From the NCBI RefSeq assembly GCF_000255655.1, contig NZ_JH636434.1:1946798-2010797 (forward strand): a DNA stretch of 64,000 nucleotides, written 5' to 3'. Under the pieces are notes generated by a model. It saw only the letters and a program-made list of their open reading frames with translations, was not told where the DNA came from and did not search any database. This document shows, one piece after another, positions 8,851 to 18,832 of this stretch. The stretch's first letter is position 1. Each line of letters starts with the position of its first letter. Both the position numbers and the translations under genes were made by a program. The DNA is from Schlesneria paludicola DSM 18645 (GTDB taxonomy: Bacteria; Planctomycetota; Planctomycetia; Planctomycetales; Planctomycetaceae).

Positions 8851-10635
8851 CTACTTATTATGCGCATCCTTCAGTTTTTCAAGAACCTCATCAAGATTGA
8901 ATGACGCCGCTTTCTGCCGTTGTGGATACTCTTTGAATGTCATCAAGAAGCTTCCAACATAGTCCTGTGCCGGAACCAGAAGGAATACGTGTTCGAGTAA
9001 CCAGTCGTAGTAGGTATTTGACGTGACGTCGGCTCGCTCGTACGGATCGAGTCGCAAGTTGAAGATTTTTGGAACTCGAAGTGAGATGAACGGTTCGGCC
9101 CAGATTCGCAATGTCCCTTGGACCCTTTGTTCCATGAACACGAACTTCCAATTGTCGTAGCGCAACCCCGTCAGTTGCTGATCGTCGTTGCAATAGAGGA
9201 ACGATTCACGCGGGCTCTTCTCGGTTTGTCCTGTCAGGTACGGAACAAGATTGAATCCATCGGGATGCACCTTGTACGTCGAATCTCCAAGTTTGTAGCC
9301 CTTCTTGAGTTTCTCCGTTACATCTTCATCCCCGGCCATGGCGAGCAGAGTCGGCAACCAGTCGTGATGCCCCACGATCTGATTCGAGACACTTCCAGGT
9401 TTGATTTTGCCCGGCCAACGGACCATGCACGGAACGCGGTAAGCGCCTTCCCAGTTCGAATTCTTTTCATTGCGGAAGGGAGTCATCGCACCGTCGGGCC
9501 AGCTGTTCATGTGCGGCCCATTGTCCGTGCTGTACATGACAAAGGTATTGTCCGCAATCGCGGCATCGTCGATGGCCTTCAGCACGGTGCCAACGTTTTT
9601 ATCATGATCGATCATTGCGTCGTGATACGGACTTTGCCACCGCCCAGATTGTCCTTTGCTCTCCTGCTTGACATGGGTCCGAAAATGCATGTGCGTGAAA
9701 TTCACCCACGCGAAGAATGGCTTACCTGCCTTCGCTTGACGCTTAATAAATTCAGCCGAGCGATCCGCGATGTCATCATCAATCGTCTCCATCCGCTTCT
9801 TCGTCAGCGGCCCCGTATCCTTGATGATCTGCTTCCCGACTTTGCCAAACCGCGCATCGACGGTTTCGTCGTCTTTGTCACTCGCCTTGCAGTCCATTAC
9901 ACCACGCGGACCATACTTGGCTCGGAACGCGGGATCTTTCGGATAGTCTGGAAGTTCAGGTTCTTCTTCTGCATTCAAGTGATACAGATTTCCGTAGAAC
10001 TCGTCGAATCCGTGCACCGTCGGCAGAAACTCATTGCGATCACCGAGATGGTTCTTGCCAATTTGTGCCGTGGCGTATCCCAACGGCTTTAGTAATTCAG
10101 CAATTGTGGGGTCTTCTTTGCGAAGGCCAAGAGTCGCGCCCGGCAACCCGACTTTCGTCAGTCCGGTGCGAAGTCCGTGTTGTCCGGTAATGAACGACGC
10201 GCGTCCCGCCGTGCAACTTTGCTCGGCATAGTAGTCGGTGAAGATCATTCCCTCTTTCGCGACCCGGTCGATATTTGGGGTGTGATACCCCATCAGTCCC
10301 ATCGTATAGGCACTGATATTCGACTGCCCGACATCGTCGCCCCAAATGATGACGATGTTGGGCTTCTTGCCTGCCTTGGCCGCCTTCTCTGCCTGAGCCA
10401 ACGTGCTGGCGTTGAGCGCGGCGACTTCGTCCGCAAAGGCCAGGGTGCGATCAAGTTTGTCGGCACAGCAAGCCTGTTTCGAGGCAATCGACGTGACGTC
10501 CGATCGAGTGACTGCCGCAGGAAGTTTGGCTTCATCCCGAGCGGGATTTCTTGCCTCACCGGATGCTGCCGCAATCCCAAGGAGCGCACCAACAGCGACA
10601 ACGCCGACTGCTCGAGCGTATTTGAAGAACCTCAT
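8851..10635 (-). CDS. Secreted arylsulfatase (S1 sulfatase family)
   Basis: A 594-residue protein with a signal peptide (residues 1-28). PNIVIIWGDDVG gives the metal aspartates D100-D101. EQSCTAGRASF contains the residue converted to formylglycine, C141, in a C-x-A-x-R context rather than the commoner C-x-P-x-R. STDNGPHMNSWPDG near residue 370 is the second metal site, followed by NWEGAYRVPCMVRWPG. It hydrolyses sulfate esters, probably of polysaccharides, in the periplasm or outside the cell. It is a close paralogue of the sulfatase at 28995-30863, with long identical stretches such as NLYHLNAEEEPELPDYPKDP. An OprP-like porin gene lies upstream on the same strand, with repeat A1 between them. 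Confidence 0.92.
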   Translation of the reverse strand: MRFFKYARAVGVVAVGALLGIAAASGEARNPARDEAKLPAAVTRSDVTSIASKQACCADKLDRTLAFADEVAALNASTLAQAEKAAKAGKKPNIVIIWGDDVGQSNISAYTMGLMGYHTPNIDRVAKEGMIFTDYYAEQSCTAGRASFITGQHGLRTGLTKVGLPGATLGLRKEDPTIAELLKPLGYATAQIGKNHLGDRNEFLPTVHGFDEFYGNLYHLNAEEEPELPDYPKDPAFRAKYGPRGVMDCKASDKDDETVDARFGKVGKQIIKDTGPLTKKRMETIDDDIADRSAEFIKRQAKAGKPFFAWVNFTHMHFRTHVKQESKGQSGRWQSPYHDAMIDHDKNVGTVLKAIDDAAIADNTFVMYSTDNGPHMNSWPDGAMTPFRNEKNSNWEGAYRVPCMVRWPGKIKPGSVSNQIVGHHDWLPTLLAMAGDEDVTEKLKKGYKLGDSTYKVHPDGFNLVPYLTGQTEKSPRESFLYCNDDQQLTGLRYDNWKFVFMEQRVQGTLRIWAEPFISLRVPKIFNLRLDPYERADVTSNTYYDWLLEHVFLLVPAQDYVGSFLMTFKEYPQRQKAASFNLDEVLEKLKDAHNK

Positions 10636-11095
10636 TGATGCCTCATTGACAGAATGGATTGTCTCGGTCGTGTCCGATGCAACGTGCGCCGGACATGCCT
10701 CGTGGCAGAGATGTGTAACGGTGACTAAAAAACGCCAGTTGTTCTGGAGGCATCCTGCTTTCTGCCAAATCCAACAGCGAAATACAACTCACGATCAAGG
10801 AGAATCGCGTGCTTGGATTCGATTTCTGTTTCGCTTTTCACGACCTCGCTCGCAATCGGTTGAGTGAAAGCGAAACGGGGCATGCGGTCCATCACTGCGT
10901 GACTGTCCGAATCGAAGGCACCAGATGCCGTTCACAGACTGGGACGGTTGTCGCTTTTTCCCGCGACAATGGGATAGATTGCCCTGGTCGATGCACCGCG
11001 GATTCCCATGCCCCAGGAAATTTGCCTGTCACACGTTCTTCGGACGGCCAACCGCCGCATGGCTTCGTGACGTGTCGTTGGTCTGCCAGCATTGG
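10636..11095. other. Gap between sulfatase and porin genes
   Basis: No gene is seen. The stretch next to 10636 must hold the sulfatase leader and promoter. The far end is occupied by repeat A1 (10925-11046), so the porin and sulfatase genes are probably transcribed separately. Confidence 0.5.
10925..11046 (+). repeat. Palindromic intergenic repeat A, copy 1 (diverged)
   Basis: This copy begins CCGTTCACAGACTGGGACGG and shares the core GGTCGATGCACCGCGGATTCC and the GGAAATTTGCCTGTC end with the copies at 16344, 48719, 51051 and 60204. It is the most diverged of the five. It sits directly beyond the 3' end of the porin gene. Confidence 0.65.
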
Positions 11096-12388
11096 CTACC
11101 AGAACACAGCCACTCGAACGCCAAACAGGCTGACAGAACTCATGCCCGAATCCGCGATCTGGGGCGAGGAATAGACATAGTTGAACATCACGCGCAGTTG
11201 GTCGGCCAGATACCAATTGACGCCGACAGTCAGTTGCGGCAGCATCACACCCGGAGTTTGCCCCTGCGCGTTCACAGGTGTCGCCCCATCGATGAAATCC
11301 TGGTACGAGATTCGGCTGGTCACTTCCCAGGCGCCATATCCTAATTGTTCCGCGTGAGGCTTCGACGAGAAGCCCGAGACAAACGGACGATTCACAGAGA
11401 CCGGTCCGAACACCCCTGTTTTAGTCAAGTATTGGCGATGCTCTCCCGTCAGGAAGTATCCCGCGTCGAGATGACTTCCATGGAAAAATACGGGATTCCC
11501 CCCGATCTGCGCCACCACCGATCCGTACCATTCCGCCTGCGACCAGAACGGACCATCAGCATAGGCCCACTGCAAATTGAACAACTGCTGAAAGTTGGCA
11601 GGAATCGAGATCTTGGGCTGGAACGGTGAATCTGACGAATCGCCGAAGCTGAGCAGCGACGACGATGGTTGCTGCCGAAAATTGATGATTCCCTGGTCGG
11701 CGATCCGTTCCGAGATCGCGAATCCGAAATGCATCATCTTTTTGCCATGATCTTCATACCAGGCAAGCCCCGTCCCTCGAAGCGTCAACGCCGTAGTTGA
11801 ACCTAGTCCGAATTGAAGGTCCGAGGCATCCGTCCCCGCTTGAAAAAGTCCTCCGGCCACCGTCCACATCTCGTCAGAACCGTATTCTGTGAATCCCACA
11901 CCCCAGTTACGGGCAGGGTCGAGCGTATTGATCGACGAGCGTTCCAGGAACGCAAAGGAATTTGAACTTGTCGCTCCTTCAAAACTGAATGGCTCTCGCA
12001 TGTGGCCCAATTTGAACTCGCGACGGTCGCGGAAATCACCGAAGCCAAGATACACATCGCGCAGCACAACCTGCCCGCTGGCGAGATCGATTTCCGCGAC
12101 ATAGCGAGTCTCAGGGGCGATTTCTCCTTCCGCCCCGATACGAGCACGCCGCGGGCCTGCTTGCTCTGGCAGACTGCCGAATGTGGAACGATTCGCTTCG
12201 CTCTGAGCGGGCGCGAGAAAATCCGTCTCAAGTCGTCCGCGAAGCTTGAAGGTTGGCGTGAACGCGGGAACTGTCGCATACGACGGAATCGCATCGTCCC
12301 CGGTGACTCGAACCTGCGATCCAAAGATCAACACGGTCACCGCAAAGGAGACGCAGAGGACCCGGCGTGCAGCGTTGCGTTCCCTCAC
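11096..12388 (-). CDS. Outer-membrane porin, phosphate-selective OprP/OprO-like
   Basis: About 430 residues from the GTG at 12388. The frame is open further upstream to 12481, but this GTG places a basic start (RERNAARR) just before the hydrophobic signal sequence LCVSFAVTVLIFGS. The mature part is beta-rich, with alternating short strands and aromatic girdles. FKLGHMREPFSFEG, LERSSINTLDPARNWG and the ending LFGVRVAVFW with a terminal aromatic are typical of the phosphate-selective porin family. It would form a trimeric anion-preferring channel in the outer membrane. Its strand and its position upstream of the sulfatase suggest uptake of sulfated or anionic products, which is inference. Confidence 0.85.
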   Translation of the reverse strand: MRERNAARRVLCVSFAVTVLIFGSQVRVTGDDAIPSYATVPAFTPTFKLRGRLETDFLAPAQSEANRSTFGSLPEQAGPRRARIGAEGEIAPETRYVAEIDLASGQVVLRDVYLGFGDFRDRREFKLGHMREPFSFEGATSSNSFAFLERSSINTLDPARNWGVGFTEYGSDEMWTVAGGLFQAGTDASDLQFGLGSTTALTLRGTGLAWYEDHGKKMMHFGFAISERIADQGIINFRQQPSSSLLSFGDSSDSPFQPKISIPANFQQLFNLQWAYADGPFWSQAEWYGSVVAQIGGNPVFFHGSHLDAGYFLTGEHRQYLTKTGVFGPVSVNRPFVSGFSSKPHAEQLGYGAWEVTSRISYQDFIDGATPVNAQGQTPGVMLPQLTVGVNWYLADQLRVMFNYVYSSPQIADSGMSSVSLFGVRVAVFW

Positions 12389-12995
12389 GGCGGCAAGCCA
12401 TCCTGATTCACTCGAGCATTTTGAGTTTGGTGTTGGCGAAGACGTTGCACCTTCTGCGCAGAAATTGGCGACGCGACCCACTGGTGCGATCGGCCGATTC
12501 GCCCTGCCAGATCAAGGCGAACGTCAGAAACGCGGCGTATTCGGATTTCGTAAGATTTCGCGATCACGAGTTCTTCGTGGTCGAGGTGGCGCAATTCCAG
12601 TTCGAATTCGGCATTTTTTGCCGACGGTACGCCCCGACGGAGATCCGCCCCACGACCAGCCTTCGGCCTCCATTGAAGCGGGCCGACATGCCACGCGCCA
12701 TCGTCGTACGTACGAGTCGGCAAGTCAGAGATCCCACGTTCGCCCCTCATACCCTCAACACATTTCCCCCAGGATATCGATTTGGAGTTGCCCGCACGAA
12801 ACAATTCAGACACAATAGCTTAAGTCAATCGCGTTGCATCGCTGGATTTCTGAATCGGCCGTCGGCAAATCCAATTCGCGTTAGATTGAACGACCGTGAT
12901 CACCATCATCGCGGATGAATTCCATCATTGATGACCATGACCTTGTACGGATCGGCGCACCTTGTCATTGAGGATGGCAAAAGAGGACTTTTTCA
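12389..12995. other. Divergent region between porin and DUF1559 genes
   Basis: This holds the promoters of two divergent genes. A minus-strand frame (12813 to 12385) contains a protein-like stretch (AEFELELRHLDHEELVIAKS) and overlaps the porin start. I cannot separate it from chance, as the opposite strand is also open. No other feature is visible. Confidence 0.4.
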
Positions 12996-14147
12996 ATGAG
13001 CACCTTGAGGAACCATCGCCGAGGATTCACGATTGTCGAACTCCTCGTCGCGATCGGAATCATCGCCCTCCTGCTGGCACTCCTGTTGCCCGCCGTACAG
13101 AATTCACGCGAGGCTGCTCGCCGACTCGCATGCAATAGTCACCTGCGGCAAGTCGGGCTGGCACTGGCCAACTACCAAAGTCAGTTCCAGGTACTTCCCC
13201 CCTTCTCGATCTGGTCAGGCCCCAAGGGGGAACCCCTGGGAGTCGGAATTCTGCCGGTCGGCATCATCGATCGCGTGGCGATCGGAGTTTCACCTCAACA
13301 GGAACCTGACCGCCTGCATGCCAACTGGCTCATGATGCTCTTACCGCAATTGGATCAGGCCAATCTGTACCAGCAATTCGACTTGAACCTCCCCACGGCT
13401 GATCCGGCGAATGCGCAGGGGCGAAGCACCGAGATTGCCGTATTGAAATGTCCAAGCGACTCATTTAACGGCAGCAACAACCTTTATCAGCGTGGCATGC
13501 AATCGGATCAACTTGGCTTCACCTACGCACGCGGCAACTATGCGATGAATTTTGGAACCAATCGCGCCTGTTACAACGTCCCACGCAGCGACGACCCAGC
13601 AACATGCGAAGACGGGTTCACAGCCGACGGCACAAATCTGGCAGTCGACAATACAACGCTCTCCGGAAACGGCATCGGCGGCGTGAACGTCTCGTTCCGG
13701 CTCGCGGATATGCAAACAGGCCTTTCAAACCTGATCGGCCTTGAAGAAATCCGCGCCGGCGTTCATCCGCTCGATCCACGCGGCTCGTGGGCGCTCGGCT
13801 ATGCAGGCGCCAGCGGAACAATGCGACACGGCGTCGTCAGCCGAAATGAAGACGACGCGGGGCCGAACAACCAATTGTTCAGCGCCGACGACGTGCAAGG
13901 TTGCACCAAGTTGAAACAGGCTGTCGGGGCGGACCGGTTGACACAACTCAGGATGCCGTGCTTTTCGAGTTCTGACCTGCGTGCCGAGGTCAACTACGAG
14001 GCCACTTCGCGAAGCATGCATCCCGGAGGAATTCACGCCTTCACTCTGGATGGCAGCGTTCACTTCATCAGCGACAACGTCAATCCCGATGTCTGGTACA
14101 AGCTCCACGACCGAAAAAACAGTGTTCCCTTCGAAACGCCATTCTGA
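12996..14147 (+). CDS. DUF1559 pilin-like protein with H-x9-DG tail
   Basis: A 383-residue protein. The N-terminus ([20 protein letters not shown], residues 9-28) is a type IV pilin-like methylation site and transmembrane helix. It is followed by the DUF1559 hallmark [25 protein letters not shown]. The C-terminus carries [13 protein letters not shown], the H-x9-DG motif. Planctomycetes encode dozens of such proteins. They are thought to be exported by a type II/pilus-like system, but their role is unknown. The GYF_2 gene follows 34 bases downstream and may be co-transcribed. Confidence 0.92.
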   Translation: MSTLRNHRRGFTIVELLVAIGIIALLLALLLPAVQNSREAARRLACNSHLRQVGLALANYQSQFQVLPPFSIWSGPKGEPLGVGILPVGIIDRVAIGVSPQQEPDRLHANWLMMLLPQLDQANLYQQFDLNLPTADPANAQGRSTEIAVLKCPSDSFNGSNNLYQRGMQSDQLGFTYARGNYAMNFGTNRACYNVPRSDDPATCEDGFTADGTNLAVDNTTLSGNGIGGVNVSFRLADMQTGLSNLIGLEEIRAGVHPLDPRGSWALGYAGASGTMRHGVVSRNEDDAGPNNQLFSADDVQGCTKLKQAVGADRLTQLRMPCFSSSDLRAEVNYEATSRSMHPGGIHAFTLDGSVHFISDNVNPDVWYKLHDRKNSVPFETPF

Positions 14148-14181
14148 TCGTTCAGCGCCCGAGAAAAATAAGCGATATCAA

Positions 14182-15135
14182 ATGCACGAAATCGGACCAC
14201 AAAAGGACGTACAGGCCGATACTTCGGAGACGACCTATTGGTACATTCTGACCGAGTCCCGGCAACTCGGCCCGATCTTCTTTAGCCGCCTGCAGCAAAT
14301 GGCTCATCAGGGAAAGGTCACCCATGATGACAAAGTGCGACGCGGGACTACGGGCGAGTGGATTCGCGTCGGCGACATGAGGAGTGTGCTGTTTCCCGAT
14401 GCCAGCGATCCCGAGACACCGACGGCAAAGGCGGTGCCCGTCAGGCCGCCCGTCGACCCACGAACGATTGAGCCCAACTTTCTGGCGAGATTCTTCGAAT
14501 GGACCATCGACCGATTCTCCGGTCTCTACGACGGAATCAAACTGATTGCCGAAGACTATGTCCATGGGATTCGCACGATCATCGGCTGGACAGCCCTCGT
14601 CGCTGTCGTCTGTTCACTCACGATTGTCCTGGCGAAACAGCTTCCGGTCGATTGGTTTACAACGACTGACCCGTTGCTAACCTATTCCTCGCTGTGGGAT
14701 GAGCTGAAACAAAAACGTAAAGCGAACGTCCCTTCATCCGAATGGGACACGTTCGCCACAAATGCGCGAGAGAAACTCACTCCGATCATCGCGCGTCTGG
14801 AGCAGACCGCCAGCACGGACAACCGCATCGCGCAACAATTGTTGTGGGCGGGCCGTGACCATCTCGTGAAGATGCTTGACGACGCGCGTGACGAAAAAAG
14901 TCCATCAGAAGCCAAGTTCGCTGAACACCTTCAACGAGCAAAATGGCTGCGTGAAGGCAAAGATCTCAATGGAATTCTCCGCAGAACCCCCGTCACATTG
15001 CCCTGGTTCCTTACCGATCTCACAACGATTCTGATTGCCATTCCGCTCTTCGTCGTCAACCTCTGGATCGCCGGGCGACTCTTGTTCGGACGTCGAGACA
15101 CGGGCAAGTCGCAAACCAATCCGGTACTGTCATAG
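14182..15135 (+). CDS. Membrane protein with N-terminal GYF_2 domain
   Basis: A 317-residue protein from the ATG at 14182; the frame is open further upstream only because it lies in an alternate frame of the preceding gene. Residues 19-68 (YWYILTESRQLGPIFFSRLQQ, then GEWIRVGDM) form a GYF_2/DUF4339 domain, thought to mediate protein binding. Transmembrane helices lie at about 132-151 and 283-306, and the loop between them is helical and charged. GYF_2 membrane proteins are common in planctomycetes and have no assigned function. Confidence 0.85.
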   Translation: MHEIGPQKDVQADTSETTYWYILTESRQLGPIFFSRLQQMAHQGKVTHDDKVRRGTTGEWIRVGDMRSVLFPDASDPETPTAKAVPVRPPVDPRTIEPNFLARFFEWTIDRFSGLYDGIKLIAEDYVHGIRTIIGWTALVAVVCSLTIVLAKQLPVDWFTTTDPLLTYSSLWDELKQKRKANVPSSEWDTFATNAREKLTPIIARLEQTASTDNRIAQQLLWAGRDHLVKMLDDARDEKSPSEAKFAEHLQRAKWLREGKDLNGILRRTPVTLPWFLTDLTTILIAIPLFVVNLWIAGRLLFGRRDTGKSQTNPVLS

Positions 15136-15158
15136 ACGGCATTCGAAATCATCCAGAC

Positions 15159-16181
15159 TCAAAACTCTCCCAGGACCTGACCGTCGTCACGAACCGCGAG
15201 CCCTTTAAACGTGTCGAAATTCAGGCTCGATGACAGAAACCGAACACTGCCATCCGCAAGGAGAACGTGGGCTCCCCCCGTATGAACTGACTGGATCGGC
15301 ATGTTGCTTCCAGGAAACATCACGCCGGTAATCTGACCTTCAGGGACCGCGAACACTTTCATTCCGAGCGGGTACAGGGCCGACGTCAATCCACGTTGAG
15401 ACTGCCCACCCGTGATCTCTTGCCCGATTGAGCCGACAAAGAAGCCATCGTAATTGTTTCCTCCAGATCGGCAGTTGAATCGCTTGCCAGTCGAATCGAC
15501 ACAGAAGTCACTCTGTTCACCCAATGCAACCACATTGCTGGTGCCATCTGTCAGATCTCGAAAACTCGTCGCATGATTTCGCACGAAGAAACCCGCCGAG
15601 TTGTACTGTCCGAAAAAGGAAAAGGCATCGGGGGAAGATCTGGTGTCACGGTACGTCCCAAAGTCCCCGATCGCACCTGCCATACCCGCATAGTCAGCGT
15701 TCGCGATTCCCTGCGACAAAACGCCCCAGGGTGTCGAGAGTCGCGATTGTGGGCTTGAGGGACATGCCATAAAGCCAAACAGTTTGCCGTTGAGCAGCGT
15801 CGCGTTGTTTGTATGCCCCCCCGGGACGGCGATGTTTCCGTAAGGATAACTCACAAACGGTCCCGTAAAGTCCAATTGATTGAAGACGTTCGCCTGATCC
15901 AGATAGGGAAAGAGCCCTGGCCAGAACGAGACCCCTGCGATTGAGTTCCCGTAACTGCTGACCTCCATTCCCCGAGTGCCAATCGGAAACCGATTCGCGA
16001 CATCGTGATAGTTGTGCAGCGCTAACCCAATCTGCTTCAGATTGTTCTTACACTGAGTTCGCCTCGCCGCTTCACGAGCCTGCTGAACCGCAGGAAGCAG
16101 AAGTGCAATCAGAACCGCAATGATCGCGATCACAACCAAGAGCTCAATCAACGTAAAGCCGACTCGCTTCAAGAGTCTCAT
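15159..16181 (-). CDS. DUF1559 pilin-like protein with H-x9-DG tail
   Basis: A 340-residue protein. The ATG at 16181 has GAGGAA about 8 bases upstream; in-frame GTG and TTG codons just before it are less likely starts. It begins with the pilin-like segment GFTLIELLVVIAIIAVLIAL, then QQAREAARRTQCKNNLKQIGLALHNYHD. Near the end, HTGGAHVLLADGS gives the H-x9-DG motif. It is convergent with the GYF_2 gene, with 23 bases between the stops. It is closer to the canonical DUF1559 consensus than the paralogue at 12996. Confidence 0.93.
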   Translation of the reverse strand: MRLLKRVGFTLIELLVVIAIIAVLIALLLPAVQQAREAARRTQCKNNLKQIGLALHNYHDVANRFPIGTRGMEVSSYGNSIAGVSFWPGLFPYLDQANVFNQLDFTGPFVSYPYGNIAVPGGHTNNATLLNGKLFGFMACPSSPQSRLSTPWGVLSQGIANADYAGMAGAIGDFGTYRDTRSSPDAFSFFGQYNSAGFFVRNHATSFRDLTDGTSNVVALGEQSDFCVDSTGKRFNCRSGGNNYDGFFVGSIGQEITGGQSQRGLTSALYPLGMKVFAVPEGQITGVMFPGSNMPIQSVHTGGAHVLLADGSVRFLSSSLNFDTFKGLAVRDDGQVLGEF

Positions 16182-16891
16182 CGCAGTCTTCCTCAACACA
16201 GTCGGGAAGTCGCAAATTCACAAGACTTGCGACAGAAAGTAGCAGCATCGCGACAAATCAAAGGTCATCATGAAGTCAGATTGGAGATATGCAAACTCCG
16301 CGTGAAATCACGGAATCACGAACAGACTGGAGGGGAAGCTGGCGTAGCCGTTCACAAACCGGGGACGGGCTCATTTTCTCACGGCAAAGGGAAAGGTTGA
16401 TCTGGTCGATGCACTGCAGATTCCAATGAACCGGGAAATTTGCCTGTTCCCTCTCTCTTCGGGCGGTGAACAGTTACGGAGTTGACAAACAATCATGAGC
16501 CGACAGGAACATTCTTTCAATCAACACATGAACTGTGTACACCTATCATTAACCCACCCCCTAAAGCAACAGAAAGATTCTGAAAACCAGACGGATGCTC
16601 AGACGTCGTGGCAATCATCAAGGGCACATCGAGAGATCGCTCGATCAATACAAAACTCGCCACGTGTCGCGGGAACGAGGCGGTTCATCGACATCGAAAT
16701 CGAGTTTATCCATCTCAGCAGGCGACGATTGCATTTCGGTACACACAACCGATTTTGTGCCAACGAACATCGCGTTTTCGACGAAACCATGCAAAGGAGA
16801 GTTGAGCGGTCCCCGGCCACAGGCTAATGTCGGGTTGGGTTACCCTGAAGAGTTTTGAACGAATGCCCGATTGCCGGGTCAAGTAGACGAC
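16182..16891. other. Gap with repeat A2, otherwise no feature seen
   Basis: The DUF1559 promoter lies at the left side and repeat A2 at 16344-16479. From 16495 to 16860 several short frames are open on both strands, but none has a ribosome site or a domain, so this part is taken as non-coding. Confidence 0.5.
16344..16479 (+). repeat. Palindromic intergenic repeat A, copy 2
   Basis: The unit runs from CGTAGCCGTTCAC through CGGGGACGGGCTCATTTTC, GGTCGATGCACTGCAGATTCC and GGGAAATTTGCCTGTTCCC to GGTGAACAGTTACG. The outer bases are inverted complements (CGTAGCCGTTCAC against GTGAACAGTTACG, imperfect). Copies are at 10925, 48719, 51051 and 60204. Confidence 0.8.
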
Positions 16892-17533
16892 ATGAATTAC
16901 AAACTATCCCACCACCGATGCCCGCGTTGCGAAATTCGCCGGCCCCTCTGTTTCTGTGCCTATATTCCCGACATTGTGCTGAAAACGCGGGTGCTGATCC
17001 TGATGCATACGCTTGAACAAGTCTTGCCAACGAACACGGCAAAGCTTGTCTACAAGTCGCTGCCAAACAGCAACATCATCGTCCACGGCCGGAAGGATGA
17101 ACGACTTTCCGCCGACAGCCTTCATGAACCCGGACGCATACCGCTGTTGCTCTACCCCAGCTCGCACGCGACAGAACTCTCCCCAGAGTTCGTCGCCAGC
17201 CTGTCAGGCCCCGTAACGCTCATCGTGCCCGACGCCAACTGGAGACAGACCCAGAAGTTTGTACGGCGCGAGCCTGCTCTTGTGGGGATTCCACATGTGC
17301 GCATCCCCGCCGGGCCTCCGTCGGAATACCATCTTCGTGTTCAGCGAGACGAATCCGGCGTCTGCACACTGGAAGCAATCGCTCGCGCGCTCGGAATCAT
17401 CGAGAGCCCGGACGCTCAAGCGAAGCTGGAACTGCTGCTACGCGTGATGGTCGAACGAACGCTCTGGTCACGGGGACGATTGATGGCCGAACAGTGCACA
17501 ATTTCTGGAATTCCCGCTGAAGCATTCACTTGA
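16892..17533 (+). CDS. DTW-domain tRNA aminocarboxypropyltransferase (TapT-like)
   Basis: A 213-residue protein from the ATG at 16892. The N-terminal zinc cluster is RCPRCEIRRPLCFCAYIP (cysteines 10, 13, 20 and 22). VPDANWRQTQK near residue 110 is the family's DTW motif in a DANW form, and GVCTLEAIARAL near residue 160 matches the second conserved block. DTW proteins transfer the aminocarboxypropyl group of S-adenosylmethionine to uridine in tRNA (acp3U; E. coli TapT/YfiP). The gene stands alone, with a GC hairpin just after it. Confidence 0.88.
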   Translation: MNYKLSHHRCPRCEIRRPLCFCAYIPDIVLKTRVLILMHTLEQVLPTNTAKLVYKSLPNSNIIVHGRKDERLSADSLHEPGRIPLLLYPSSHATELSPEFVASLSGPVTLIVPDANWRQTQKFVRREPALVGIPHVRIPAGPPSEYHLRVQRDESGVCTLEAIARALGIIESPDAQAKLELLLRVMVERTLWSRGRLMAEQCTISGIPAEAFT

Positions 17534-17550
17534 TCCCGTTTGCACAATAA

Positions 17551-17577
17551 GGCGTCGCGCATCGAAGACACGACGCC
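17551..17577 (+). terminator. Possible hairpin after the DTW gene
   Basis: GGCGTCG at 17551 pairs exactly with CGACGCC at 17571-17577 across a 13-base loop, 18 bases beyond the stop codon. There is no T tract, so termination is only a possibility. Confidence 0.35.
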
Positions 17578-17686
17578 GCGGTGCCCTGAAACGATTGCCG
17601 CAGCGGTCTCGACACCGATTCGAAAACACCACACCATCGGATAGGCTCGGGCCCCTGATCGGCCAATTTCAACGGCCTGCCAATTC

Positions 17687-18832
17687 TCAACTCCCCTTAT
17701 ATGTAAGGAGCGGACGAACACGCCGTACAATTCGTGTCAGCTCGCGCTGGGCGCGCATCACACGATCAACATCTTTGTAGGCGGCAGGTGCTTCATCACG
17801 TAGTCCATCCAGATGCCGCTGATCAAACCAAACACCGCGCATCTGCCGCTGAAACTCGCGATGAGTGATCCGCCGTCGGGCGTCCTCTCGACTGAACCTC
17901 CGACCCGCACCGTGCGAACTCGATCGCAACGACTCAGCCGCCCCTCGCCCGCTGACGTGGTAACTGTGTGTTCCCATTGAGCCCGGAATGATACCTGGTT
18001 CGTTCTCACTCGCTGGTAACGCTCCTTTGCGATGCACCCAATACTCACATTCACCATGAACCTCACGACTCACGTGATTGTGGTGGCTATGAATTAGCGT
18101 CGACCAGTCGGTCGACGCGCCAAACAGGTCGCGCAACAATGACTCCACCGCGACCGCCATTGCCAGTCGGTTCTGCATGGCATACTCGATCGCCCAGGCC
18201 ACGTCCGACAAATACGCTTGCCCAGACGGCTGCGTGGATTCCAGATAACCGAGCTTCGTTTGAGACGGACGCGTCGCACGCAGATGATGTTCGGTGATCG
18301 ACTGCCCCATCCCGCGCGATCCGCTATGCAGCATCAGCCACATTCGTCCGTCCAGATCAGACTGCAATTCCACGAAGTGATTTCCGCGTCCGAGGCTGCC
18401 CAGTTGGAGCAAACCATCACGCATTTTTAACTTCTCGAGCCTCGAATGACTAAGCGGCAGATCCAATAGGCACTCGGGCAGCGCCTGACGCATGCTTGAA
18501 CGCGCGTGCTTGATCGAGGGAACACGCGCATACAAATCACCCAAAACCCGACCGGCGTTCCTGTCGCTCGAAATTGCGTCAGCGGGCAGATCGATGGCGA
18601 CCGCCAGCATCCCGCAGCCAATATCACCGCCGACCGCCAGGGGATAGATCAGGTCCCCAGTGGCGACGACAGTCCCATTGCAGACCTCTCCCGCCAGGTG
18701 CACATCGGGCATCACGGCCACGTGTCGGACATCATCCGACGTGACCAACCGCTGCAACGATGCCATTACGTCCCTCGGCATCGGTTCTGACAACCACATC
18801 TTCATTGCACAGGATTCACCCTCAGTTGTCAT
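17687..18832 (-). CDS. rtcB: RNA ligase RtcB family protein
   Basis: A 381-residue protein. The ATG at 18832 overlaps the end of the rbfA-like gene by 11 bases. The RtcB metal and GTP-binding motifs are in order: MPDVHLAG (res 41-48), GGDIGCGM with D70 and C73, GRGNHFVEL near 150, HSGSRGMG near 170, HHNHVSREVHG near 245, GSMGTHSYHV near 285, and SSSHGAGR near 305, whose histidine is the residue guanylylated in RtcB. RtcB joins 3'-phosphate or cyclic-phosphate RNA ends to 5'-OH ends using GTP and Mn2+. It is about 100 residues shorter than the classical form, as in many bacterial paralogues. No archease gene is nearby. Confidence 0.93.
   Translation of the reverse strand: MTTEGESCAMKMWLSEPMPRDVMASLQRLVTSDDVRHVAVMPDVHLAGEVCNGTVVATGDLIYPLAVGGDIGCGMLAVAIDLPADAISSDRNAGRVLGDLYARVPSIKHARSSMRQALPECLLDLPLSHSRLEKLKMRDGLLQLGSLGRGNHFVELQSDLDGRMWLMLHSGSRGMGQSITEHHLRATRPSQTKLGYLESTQPSGQAYLSDVAWAIEYAMQNRLAMAVAVESLLRDLFGASTDWSTLIHSHHNHVSREVHGECEYWVHRKGALPASENEPGIIPGSMGTHSYHVSGRGAAESLRSSSHGAGRRFSREDARRRITHREFQRQMRGVWFDQRHLDGLRDEAPAAYKDVDRVMRAQRELTRIVRRVRPLLTYKGS

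Noticed and set aside
9118-10092. Long + strand ORF of 324 codons inside the sulfatase gene
   Set aside because: It is antisense to a well-supported sulfatase with full motifs, and its product has no domain.
12385-12813. 142-codon minus-strand ORF before the porin gene
   Set aside because: Part of it looks protein-like, but it overlaps the porin start, has no clear ribosome site, and the opposite strand is equally open.
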